Shown piece by piece: positions 1-5,949 of a DNA stretch of 6,359 nt. The DNA is from Comamonadaceae bacterium. Lineage in GTDB: Bacteria; Pseudomonadota; Gammaproteobacteria; Burkholderiales; Burkholderiaceae. The stretch lies in NCBI GenBank assembly GCA_947505915.1, contig CANNNH010000090.1:1-6359 (forward strand). Direction: 5' to 3'. Every line of letters starts with the position of its first letter. The first letter of the stretch is position 1. Made by a program: the position numbers and the translations under genes. Below the pieces are notes generated by a model, which ran no database searches, had not been told where the DNA came from, and saw only the letters and a program-made list of their open reading frames with translations.

Positions 1-489
1 GATCTTGCCATCCAAAAACGTGCCGGCGGTCAACACCACCGTGCGCGATCTGAAGCGAATACCAACTTGCGTCACGGCCCCAACCACGCGGTCACCCTCG
101 ACCATCAAGTCGTCCACGGCCTGCTGAAAAAGCCACAGTTTGGGTTGGTTTTCCAAGCGTTTGCGGATGGCGGCTTTGTACAACATGCGGTCAGCCTGGG
201 CGCGGGTGGCGCGCACGGCCGGGCCTTTGGATCGGTTGAGGATGCGAAATTGAATGCCCGCCTCATCGGTGGCCAAGGCCATGGCGCCGCCCATGGCGTC
301 AATCTCTTTGACCAAATGGCCCTTGCCAATGCCGCCGATCGACGGGTTGCAACTCATTTGGCCCAAGGTTTCAATGTTGTGCGACAGCAACAGCGTTGTG
401 CAGCCCATGCGCGCCGCGGCCAAGGCGGCCTCGGTCCCGGCGTGTCCGCCGCCGACCACAATCACGTCAAAGGTTTGGGGGTAGAGCAT
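1..489 (-). CDS. mnmG: MnmG (GidA), tRNA uridine-5-carboxymethylaminomethyl modification enzyme, N-terminal part
   Basis: With MnmE, this FAD enzyme installs the carboxymethylaminomethyl group on C5 of wobble U34 in certain tRNAs in the cytoplasm. Only the first 163 codons are here, reading leftward from ATG at 489-487 and still open at position 1; family members are about 630 residues. The start [18 protein letters not shown] has the Rossmann FAD motif GGGHAG at residues 13-18. The family hallmark [11 protein letters not shown] lies at 47-57, followed by QFRILN, the stretch [14 protein letters not shown] and, near the edge, the [10 protein letters not shown] segment. The match to E. coli MnmG as I remember it is nearly continuous. 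The start aligns with the family start but has no good Shine-Dalgarno sequence (the bases before it are CCAACCCAA). It is divergent from the Cox-like operon. No frameshift or odd residue is visible. Confidence 0.97.
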   Translation of the reverse strand, partial: MLYPQTFDVIVVGGGHAGTEAALAAARMGCTTLLLSHNIETLGQMSCNPSIGGIGKGHLVKEIDAMGGAMALATDEAGIQFRILNRSKGPAVRATRAQADRMLYKAAIRKRLENQPKLWLFQQAVDDLMVEGDRVVGAVTQVGIRFRSRTVVLTAGTFLDGKI

Positions 490-584
490 TTGGGTTGGGG
501 GCCCACGCGGCAAAAGCGGGGGCAGGGCAAAGGATTCGGTGGGCTGGCACAACCGCAGGCACAAGGCGGTGAACGGGGGTCAAT

Positions 585-590
585 TTTATA
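585..590 (-). promoter_or_regulatory. Candidate -10 element for mnmG
   Basis: On the minus strand the sequence reads CCTGTATAAAATTG, containing TATAAA (five of six bases of the sigma-70 -10 consensus) in an otherwise GC-rich gap. It lies about 95 bases upstream of the mnmG ATG. No convincing TTGACA-like -35 box sits 16-18 bases further upstream. An A7 run (minus strand, 609-615) lies near that place and may help as an AT-rich element. The call rests on one hexamer and its position. Confidence 0.35.
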
Positions 591-768
591 CAGGGGGCGC
601 CAAGCGTGCAGTTTTTTTAAGCAGCGATCCAAACGCCTTGTGATGGGCCCGAATCAGCTTTCACCGCGCTGCTGACCGCGCAACGACGCTGGCATATCCC
701 TGTGTCAAGTGAGTGCCGCGTCACCCAGGTACGCAAGCCCGGCGGCATTTAGGGTAGATTGCAGCCTG

Positions 769-784
769 CGCCGGAAAACCGGTG
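769..784 (+). other. Short leader hairpin before coxM-like gene
   Basis: CGCCGG-AAAA-CCGGTG can fold into a six-pair stem (one G-U) with an AAAA loop. It ends just before the Shine-Dalgarno run AAAAGGA (788-794) of the GTG start at 802. It may tune translation or mRNA stability. Such a short GC stem could also arise by chance in this composition. Confidence 0.3.
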
Positions 785-801
785 AACAAAAGGATTTGTA
801 C

Positions 802-1605
802 GTGTACGCATTCAAATACCAACGCGCCGAATCGGTGGGCGCGGCCAACGCGGCCTTGAGCGCCGATGCCTCGGCCAAGGTCTTGTCGGGCGGCATGACC
901 TTGCTGCCATCGATGAAGCATCGCCTGGCGGCACCCACAGCTTTGATCGATGTGGCACGCCTGCCCGAAATGACCGGCGTGCGCCAAGAGGGAGACCACT
1001 GGTGGATTGGCGCAGCCACACGCCACCAAGACGTGGCGGCCCATGCCGGTTTGCAACAAGCCGTGCCAGGACTGGCCACGCTGGCAGGCCTGATTGGTGA
1101 CCCGCAGGTGCGCGCGCGCGGTACCCTGGGCGGCTCACTGGCCAACAACGACCCCAGCGCAGATTACCCCGCCGCGGCTTTGGCCTTGCAAGCACATATC
1201 ATCACCGATCGGCGCACCATTGAAGCGAGCGACTTTTTTCAGGGGATGTTTGCGACCGCTTTGCACAACGATGAAATCATCACCGGCGTGCGTTTTCGCA
1301 CCCCCATGCGCTGCGCTTATGCCAAGTTCAAGCACCCTGCATCGGGTTACGCGATGGCCGGTGTGTTTGTGGCGCAGTACCCCGTTGCCACCGGCGCACA
1401 GGGCGCTTGGCGCATCGCCGTCACGGGCGTGGCCCATGGGGTGTTTCGCTGGGCAGATGCCGAACAGGCATGGGCCCACAACACATCCGTGCCGCCGTTG
1501 GTGCGCGATGACGTGATCGATGACGTGCACGCCCCGGCCGCTTACCGCGCCCATTTGGCGGGCATCATGTTGGCGCAAGCTGGCCAAGCCTGGGCGCGCG
1601 CATGA
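802..1605 (+). CDS. FAD-binding medium subunit of a xanthine dehydrogenase/CO dehydrogenase-family molybdenum hydroxylase (CoxM-like)
   Basis: This 267-residue subunit carries the FAD that takes electrons from the iron-sulfur subunit and hands them to an external acceptor. The product starts (V/M)YAFKYQRAESV, the usual start of CoxM-type proteins. Two FAD pyrophosphate-binding motifs are visible: SGGMTLLP at residues 29-36 and TLGGSLANNDPSADYP at 108-123. The FAD_binding_5 domain spans roughly 1-160 and the CO_deh_flav_C domain about 165-262. I chose GTG at 802 because AAAAGGA lies seven bases upstream and because the 31 in-frame codons before it (from 709) are not family-like. It is first in a three-gene operon. 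A separate gap of 112 bases follows before the coxS-like gene. Length is close to the family norm (CoxM of Oligotropha is about 288). The family is certain; the substrate is not. Confidence 0.92.
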   Translation: MYAFKYQRAESVGAANAALSADASAKVLSGGMTLLPSMKHRLAAPTALIDVARLPEMTGVRQEGDHWWIGAATRHQDVAAHAGLQQAVPGLATLAGLIGDPQVRARGTLGGSLANNDPSADYPAAALALQAHIITDRRTIEASDFFQGMFATALHNDEIITGVRFRTPMRCAYAKFKHPASGYAMAGVFVAQYPVATGAQGAWRIAVTGVAHGVFRWADAEQAWAHNTSVPPLVRDDVIDDVHAPAAYRAHLAGIMLAQAGQAWARA

Positions 1606-1648
1606 AGCACCGGTTCGACCGCGCAGACCCACAGCACGCTGTCACAGC

Positions 1649-1706
1649 GCAGCGCGAGCGCTGCAAACACACATTGACCCTTCAAACTTGCGCTGTGCAG
1701 CAGCGC
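1649..1706 (+). other. Structured coxM-coxS intercistronic region with competing hairpins
   Basis: Two perfect stems are visible in the gap between coxM and coxS. One is GCAGCG-CGAG-CGCTGC at 1649-1664; the other is GCGCTG-TGCAG-CAGCGC at 1690-1706, ending 11 bases before the coxS ATG. A smaller ACAGC-AC-GCTGT stem lies at 1631-1642. The word CAGCGC occurs at 1645-1650 and 1701-1706, and its complement GCGCTG at 1658-1663 and 1690-1695. The arms can therefore pair in alternative, mutually exclusive ways. No U-run follows, so this is not an intrinsic terminator. A role in mRNA processing or in coxS translation is inference. Confidence 0.45.
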
Positions 1707-1717
1707 CCCACATCCGC

Positions 1718-2188
1718 ATGAAACTCACCCTCACCCTGAATGGAACACCCCGCAACGCCGATGTGCCCGAGCGCACCTTGTTGGCCGATTTGCTGCGCGA
1801 TACCTTTGGCATGACCGGCACCCATGTGGGCTGCGACACGACGCAATGCGGTTGTTGCACCGTGCATGTGGATGGCCAAGCGGTCAAGTCCTGCACCATG
1901 CTCGCGATGCAAGCCGATGGCTGCACGGTCACCACCATTGAGGGCTTGGGTGCAGATGGTTTGCACCCGGTGCAACAAGCGTTTTCGCAGTGCCATGGTT
2001 TGCAATGCGGCTTTTGCACCCCCGGCATGGTGATGGCCTCGGTGGACTTGTTGCGCCGCAACCCCACGCCCACGCCGGAGGAAATTGCCGAAGGTTTGTC
2101 GGGCAATTTGTGCCGCTGCACGGGGTACGTGAACATCATCCGCGCGGTGCAACAAGCCAGCCATGTGATGCAAGGAGACAAGCCATGA
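1718..2188 (+). CDS. 2Fe-2S small subunit of the molybdenum hydroxylase (CoxS-like)
   Basis: This 156-residue protein holds the two [2Fe-2S] clusters that relay electrons from the molybdenum site to FAD. The N-terminal plant-type ferredoxin domain has cluster ligands C39, C44, C47 and C59 within CDTTQCGCC. The C-terminal helical domain has C97 and C100 in QCGFCTPGM, then C132 and C134 in NLCRCTGY. All eight expected cysteines are present, so both clusters should form. The start MKLTLTLNG fits the family. The reading frame is open further upstream, back to 1520, but that part overlaps coxM out of frame and is not family-like. No Shine-Dalgarno sequence precedes this ATG (CCCCACATCCGC), and a stem-loop ends 11 bases before it. 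The stop TGA overlaps the next start (ATGA at 2185-2188), which suggests translational coupling to coxL. Confidence 0.95.
   Translation: MKLTLTLNGTPRNADVPERTLLADLLRDTFGMTGTHVGCDTTQCGCCTVHVDGQAVKSCTMLAMQADGCTVTTIEGLGADGLHPVQQAFSQCHGLQCGFCTPGMVMASVDLLRRNPTPTPEEIAEGLSGNLCRCTGYVNIIRAVQQASHVMQGDKP
2172..2178 (+). promoter_or_regulatory. Shine-Dalgarno sequence for the coxL-like gene
   Basis: AAGGAGA lies inside the last codons of the coxS-like gene, six bases before ATG at 2185. It fixes the large-subunit start, although the frame is open much further upstream, from 1990. It contrasts with the coxS start, which has no such element. Confidence 0.8.
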
Positions 2189-4500
2189 ACGCACCGCTGT
2201 CCAGCGCCTTGCTGCGCAAGGAAGACCAGCGCTTGATCACGGGCACGGGCCAGTTCAGTGCCGATGCGCATCCCGTCGGTTTGTTGCACGGCCACGTGAT
2301 TCGCTCACCCCACGCCCATGCGCGCATCGCCCACATGGACTTGAGCGCGGTGCGCAGCGCAGCGGGCGTGCATCTGGTGTTGACGGCCAAAGATGTGCAA
2401 GCCGCAGGCTTTGCCGACTTGCCCAATGTGGCGCAGGTCAAAGGCCCACAAGGCCAACCCCAAACCGTGTGCACCATGCCGGTGTTGGCACACGACAAGG
2501 TGCTGTACGTGGGCCAGCCCGTGGCCTGGGTGGTGGCCGACACCGCTTTGCAAGCGCAAGATGCGGCCGAGCTGGCGCAAATTGATTACGACACCCTCGA
2601 CGCCGTGGTCACCTATGCCGATGCCACAGCGACGGGCGCAGTGCCATTGCACGCGCAAGCACCGGGCAACACCTCGGTGAAATTCGAAGCCGGTGACCGC
2701 GCAGCGGTGGACGCTGCATTTGCCCAAGCGCACTTTGTCAGCGACATCGATGTCGACAGCCAGCGGTTGGTGGGCTCGCCCATGGAGCCACGTGCGGTGT
2801 GGGCTTGGCACGATGAGGCCAAGGGCGTCACCCATGTGCACACCCCCACCCAAGGCGTGGGCGGCATGGCGGGCTTTTTGGCCCACATCACGCGCTGGCC
2901 GCATGAAAGCATGGAGGTGCACACCCACGATGTGGGCGGTTCTTTTGGGCTGCGCGCCACCGCTTACAGCGAGCACCCGTTGGTGATGTTGTCCGCACGC
3001 CTGCTCCAGCGCCCGGTGGGCTGGGTGGGGGCGCGCTCCGAGATTTTTGTCAGCGACTGGCATGGCCGCGCATTGCGCTTGCATGGCCACATCGCCTTGG
3101 ACGCGCAGGGTCGCATCCTGGCCTTGCGCTTTGAAAACCAAGTGGATGTTGGCGCCTATAACGTTTACTTCAGCACCCACATTGGGGCGCGCAACCTGTC
3201 TATCACCATGGGTGGGGCCTACCAGGTGCCAGCCTTGCACATGTCGTCCCACATTTACTTCACCAACACCGTTCCGGTGTCGGCCTACCGGGGTGCGGGG
3301 CGCCCGGACATTGCCTATGCCATTGACCGCTTGATCGACCACGCCGCGCAGCAGCATGGCCTGGATGGCGTGGCCATTCGGCGCAAAAACTTCATTGCGC
3401 CCCAGGCCTTCCCCTACACCACGGCCAATCAAACCGTGTACGACAGCGGCCACTTCGAGGCGGTGATGGACCATGCCATTGGCATGAGCGAACCCCAGGG
3501 CTTGGCCCAGCGCCGTGCCGATGCCTTGAAGCGTGGATGCTTGCTCGGGCGCGGCTTGGCGTATTACTTGGAAGCCTCAGGCCCCGGTGGTGCCGCCAAA
3601 GACCAGGTGCGCGGCAGTTTTGACGCGCAAGGCGTGTTGACGCTGCGTGCTTTGACGGGCGCATCGGGTCAAGGCCACGAAACCAGTTTTGCCCAAATCG
3701 TGCAAAACGAAATCGGCTTGCCTGCCAGCGCTGTGCGCTACCTCGCGGGTGAGCCCGAGCAAGGACTGGTGGGCAACAGCACCGGCGGTTCGCGCACCTT
3801 GTACGGTGCGGGCAGTGCCATCAAAAACCTGTGCCAGCAATTGATGGAACAGGCCAAGCCGACCATCGCTGCGGTGTGGGGGTGTGCCCCCACCGACATC
3901 AGCCACAGCAAGGGCGAGTGGCAAGAAGCGGGTGGCGCCAAACGCCGTTTGCGTTTTGCCGACTGGATCGCCAGCCTGGGCGCGCCAGCCGCCCAGGTGC
4001 AGGCGGTGGGTGAGGCCACCTCTGGCGCCACCTTTCCCAATGGCTGCCACATTGCCGAGGTGGAAATCCACATCGCCTCTGGTGTGGCCGAGGTATCCCA
4101 CTATTGGGCGGTGGACGATGTGGGCTTGGTCATTTCGCCCGAGCAGGTGTTGGGTCAGGTGCATGGTGGCGTGGTTCAGGGCATGGGCCAGGCCTTTGGC
4201 GAGCACGTCATTTACGACCGCGAAACCGGGCAGTTGTTGACCGGCTCTTACATGGACTACCCCATGCCCCGCGCAGGGGGCTTGCTGCGCCACTTTCACC
4301 ACGAGACCCATGCGGTGCACACCGACCTCAACTTGCTGGGCGCCAAAGGGGTGGGCGAGTCGGGTTGCTCGGGCTCATTGCCGGCCTTGGCCAATGCGGT
4401 TTCGGACGCGCTGCACCAAGTGGGCGCCCCGCCCATGGACATGCCTTTCACGCCGGCCAAGCTGTGGGCGGCGATTCAAGCCGCGACGCGCAAGCCTTGA
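2185..4500 (+). CDS. Molybdopterin-binding large subunit, form II CoxL-like (xanthine dehydrogenase family)
   Basis: This 771-residue catalytic subunit binds the molybdopterin cytosine dinucleotide cofactor and hydroxylates an unidentified substrate. The N-terminal Ald_Xan_dh_C (a/b hammerhead) domain covers about residues 10-125 (RKEDQRLITGTGQF), followed by two molybdopterin-binding domains. Visible family motifs are PMEPR (199-203), DVGGSFGLR (249-257), ASGQGHET (493-500), GGSRTLYGAG (from 534) and GAKGVGESG with the likely catalytic base E725. The active-site loop is AYRGAGR (367-373), the form II signature. True CO dehydrogenases (form I) have AYxCSFR there, whose cysteine binds the Mo-Cu bridge; no cysteine is present here. 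CO is thus an unlikely main substrate; N-heterocycles, aldehydes or other aromatics are alternatives. Length fits form II proteins, and no frameshift or stop interrupts the frame. Maturation genes such as coxD/coxI/xdhC are not in the window. Confidence 0.94.
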   Translation: MNAPLSSALLRKEDQRLITGTGQFSADAHPVGLLHGHVIRSPHAHARIAHMDLSAVRSAAGVHLVLTAKDVQAAGFADLPNVAQVKGPQGQPQTVCTMPVLAHDKVLYVGQPVAWVVADTALQAQDAAELAQIDYDTLDAVVTYADATATGAVPLHAQAPGNTSVKFEAGDRAAVDAAFAQAHFVSDIDVDSQRLVGSPMEPRAVWAWHDEAKGVTHVHTPTQGVGGMAGFLAHITRWPHESMEVHTHDVGGSFGLRATAYSEHPLVMLSARLLQRPVGWVGARSEIFVSDWHGRALRLHGHIALDAQGRILALRFENQVDVGAYNVYFSTHIGARNLSITMGGAYQVPALHMSSHIYFTNTVPVSAYRGAGRPDIAYAIDRLIDHAAQQHGLDGVAIRRKNFIAPQAFPYTTANQTVYDSGHFEAVMDHAIGMSEPQGLAQRRADALKRGCLLGRGLAYYLEASGPGGAAKDQVRGSFDAQGVLTLRALTGASGQGHETSFAQIVQNEIGLPASAVRYLAGEPEQGLVGNSTGGSRTLYGAGSAIKNLCQQLMEQAKPTIAAVWGCAPTDISHSKGEWQEAGGAKRRLRFADWIASLGAPAAQVQAVGEATSGATFPNGCHIAEVEIHIASGVAEVSHYWAVDDVGLVISPEQVLGQVHGGVVQGMGQAFGEHVIYDRETGQLLTGSYMDYPMPRAGGLLRHFHHETHAVHTDLNLLGAKGVGESGCSGSLPALANAVSDALHQVGAPPMDMPFTPAKLWAAIQAATRKP
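3283..3303 (+). other. Form II active-site loop codons (AYRGAGR)
   Basis: These seven codons encode residues 367-373 of the large subunit. They are the diagnostic segment that separates form II and general xanthine dehydrogenase-family proteins from copper-containing CO dehydrogenase (AYxCSFR). The neighbouring residues (VPVSAYRGAGRPDIAYAID) match the usual context, so the absence of cysteine is a real family trait and not a local sequence error. Confidence 0.9.
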
Positions 4501-4621
4501 CGCCTGTGGGGTGATGGGCGTTTGTAGGCCGCCCTCGCCGGCCCATTGCGCCCCAGGCCCTCCCTGACACGGCGGCCAGCATGCCAGCGGCACTGTTCAT
4601 TGGCGAAGGCGCATCAACCGG
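4501..4621. other. Convergent intergenic gap, possible weak termination hairpin
   Basis: The Cox-like operon and the minus-strand amidotransferase gene end facing each other across 121 bases. Overlapping inverted repeats lie near 4514-4546: ATGGGC pairs with GCCCAT, and inside it GGCCG (4527-4531) pairs with CGGCC (4539-4543). No T-run follows on either strand, so this is not a standard intrinsic terminator; Rho-dependent termination is the alternative. No gene is seen. Confidence 0.35.
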
Positions 4622-5416
4622 TCACACAGAAAACTGGAAATCTTCCAGGCCCTGGGGCGTCCAATGCACACCACGGCGCTCATCGACTTTGAACCAATGC
4701 GCGGCATTGGAGTCCGAGGGTTCGGACGCAATCGTGTTGATCGGGTTGGTGCCTGGCGCAACGGCGCGGGTGTGGGGTGAACCAAAGTACATGCTGGGGG
4801 ATTGGTCATCGCTGGAATAGCGAAAGGCCCAGATGTCGTGGCCATTGGTCAAGGCACAGGAAATGCGCATGGGCTCATCGGCATGGTGTTGATCCATGAT
4901 GCGCGAGACATCTTGCAAGGTTTTCGCCATCGCGCCAACGGGGTCGTGCACCAAGCCATTGCTCAGCGCCACCAAAAACAAGGCTTCGCTGTCGGTGGTG
5001 CCTTCGCGGTGTGGGTAATGCACATGGTCGATCAAGTCTTCCACATCTTTGCGACAGTGCTGCCAGTTGCCCACTTTGCCGTTGTGCATGAAGGTCCAGT
5101 TTTTCCAGATGAAAGGGTGGCAATTGGTTCTGGCGATGGCCGTGCCCGTGGTCGCCCGCACATGCGCGAAAAACAGCTGGGCCTGAACGTGCGCGGCCAA
5201 AGAACGTAGGTTGCTGTCGTTCCAAGCGGGAAGGATGTCTTTGAACAGGCCCGGGGTGGTGCGCTGGGTGTACCAGGCCACGCCAAAGCCATCCCCATTG
5301 GTCACCCAGGCCGATTGGGTGGCCGCCAGGCTTTGGCTGACGATCGAGTGCTCTTGGTGAAAGATCAGGTCTTCCAGGTAAATCTGTGGACCCGCGTAGG
5401 CGACCCATCTGCACAT
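4622..5416 (-). CDS. Class II glutamine amidotransferase (YafJ/EgtC-like, DUF3700-type fold)
   Basis: This is a 264-residue stand-alone glutaminase-type (Ntn hydrolase) domain. After removal of Met1 the protein would start with Cys2, the expected nucleophile, in MCRWVAYAG. Further family motifs are NGDGFGVAWY (40-49), FFAHVRATTG (82-91), NCHPF with WTFMHNG (98-113) and TTDSEALF (140-147), which form the glutamine-binding and oxyanion region of class II amidotransferases. I chose ATG at 5416: GGAGG (minus strand, 5422-5426) lies five bases upstream, and only this start puts Cys at position 2. A TTG four codons upstream lies within the Shine-Dalgarno sequence. E. coli YafJ has no firmly known role; EgtC hydrolyses a gamma-glutamyl bond in ergothioneine synthesis, but no egtB or egtD lies nearby. 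It is last of three same-strand genes, 84 bases after the VOC gene. The substrate is unknown. Confidence 0.9.
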   Translation of the reverse strand: MCRWVAYAGPQIYLEDLIFHQEHSIVSQSLAATQSAWVTNGDGFGVAWYTQRTTPGLFKDILPAWNDSNLRSLAAHVQAQLFFAHVRATTGTAIARTNCHPFIWKNWTFMHNGKVGNWQHCRKDVEDLIDHVHYPHREGTTDSEALFLVALSNGLVHDPVGAMAKTLQDVSRIMDQHHADEPMRISCALTNGHDIWAFRYSSDDQSPSMYFGSPHTRAVAPGTNPINTIASEPSDSNAAHWFKVDERRGVHWTPQGLEDFQFSV

Positions 5417-5500
5417 GGAAACCTCCAAAAAGAAAGAGACAAAGGCGATAGACCTGCTGGCGTGGGTGTCAGGCCCGCTGATGCAACGGGGGGCCGCTGG

Positions 5501-5914
5501 CTATTTGGCAAACAACCGTGAGGGGTCGGCAAAGGTCTTGAACTCGACGGCATTGCCACACGGGTCCAAAAAGAACATGGTCGCTTGCTCGCCCACCTGG
5601 CCTTTGAAGCGGATGTGCGGCTCGATCACAAATGAGATGTGCGACTCTTTGAGCTTGGCGGCCATGCGCTCCCATTCGGGCATGTCGAGCACCATGCCGA
5701 AATGGCGCACCGGCACGTTGTCACCATCGACAGCGCTGGTGTTGTGGTGACCGGCCTCGCCGGGGCTCAAATGCGCGACGATTTGATGCCCATAAAAATT
5801 GAAGTCCACCCACTCGTCCGATGAGCGCCCTTCCGGGCAGCCCAACAACTCGCCATAAAAAGCACGCGCCTTGGCCAAAGACGTGACGGGAAAGGCCAGA
5901 TGGAAAGGTTGCAT
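5501..5914 (-). CDS. VOC-family (glyoxalase/bleomycin resistance/dioxygenase fold) protein
   Basis: This 137-residue protein consists of paired beta-alpha-beta-beta-beta modules of the vicinal oxygen chelate fold. It begins [20 protein letters not shown], the usual first strand and helix, with H5 as a probable metal ligand. It continues with GCPEGR (25-30), [15 protein letters not shown] (35-49), RHFGMVLD (70-77; H71 a second likely ligand) and [10 protein letters not shown] (117-126; E124 a likely third). Members are metal-dependent lyases, dioxygenases or resistance proteins; this one is of the short uncharacterised type often annotated only as glyoxalase. I chose ATG at 5914 because the protein then starts at the conserved motif. 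A TTG at 5953, overlapping the upstream gene's TGA, would add 13 residues. Neither start has a strong Shine-Dalgarno sequence. It sits between the Ldh_2-type gene and the amidotransferase gene, probably co-transcribed. Confidence 0.85.
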   Translation of the reverse strand: MQPFHLAFPVTSLAKARAFYGELLGCPEGRSSDEWVDFNFYGHQIVAHLSPGEAGHHNTSAVDGDNVPVRHFGMVLDMPEWERMAAKLKESHISFVIEPHIRFKGQVGEQATMFFLDPCGNAVEFKTFADPSRLFAK

Positions 5915-5949
5915 GGGGCGGATGGTAATCCAAGGACCGAGCCCAGTGG

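Larger units (their letters stand above)
490..801. other. Divergent intergenic region between mnmG and the Cox-like operon
   Basis: This stretch of about 310 bases separates two divergent genes, so it should hold promoters for both. The mnmG side has one TATAAA element. On the plus strand, TAGATT at 755-760 is a weak -10 match in a usual position, but I find no -35 partner. A short hairpin lies at 769-784. Frames that stay open across it lack family-like sequence and codon behaviour, so I call no gene here. Confidence 0.6.

Noticed and set aside
67..675. Plus-strand open frame of 202 codons at the left edge
   Set aside because: It lies antisense to mnmG, whose protein is recognisable residue by residue; the plus-strand translation has no family-like features.
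709..801. In-frame N-terminal extension of the FAD subunit
   Set aside because: The 31 extra residues are unlike the family start, and GTG 802 has a well-placed AAAAGGA.
2305..3474. Long minus-strand open frame (389 codons) opposite the large subunit
   Set aside because: Antisense shadow of a GC-rich gene: the translation is His/Gly/Val-rich, low in recognisable motifs, and the plus-strand CoxL-like protein explains the bases.
3577..4320. Second long minus-strand open frame (247 codons) opposite the large subunit
   Set aside because: Same reason: it mirrors the codon pattern of the CoxL-like gene and has no domain.
802..4500. Annotation as a true carbon monoxide dehydrogenase (coxMSL)
   Set aside because: The large subunit has AYRGAGR in place of AYxCSFR, so the copper-binding cysteine is missing; gene symbols were therefore left blank.
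4514..4546. Intrinsic terminator between the convergent genes
   Set aside because: Inverted repeats exist but no T-run follows on either strand; kept only as a weak possibility in the gap entry.
4622..5416. Assignment as EgtC of ergothioneine synthesis
   Set aside because: Motifs fit the wider YafJ/EgtC group, but no egtB or egtD is in the window, so the specific role cannot be claimed.
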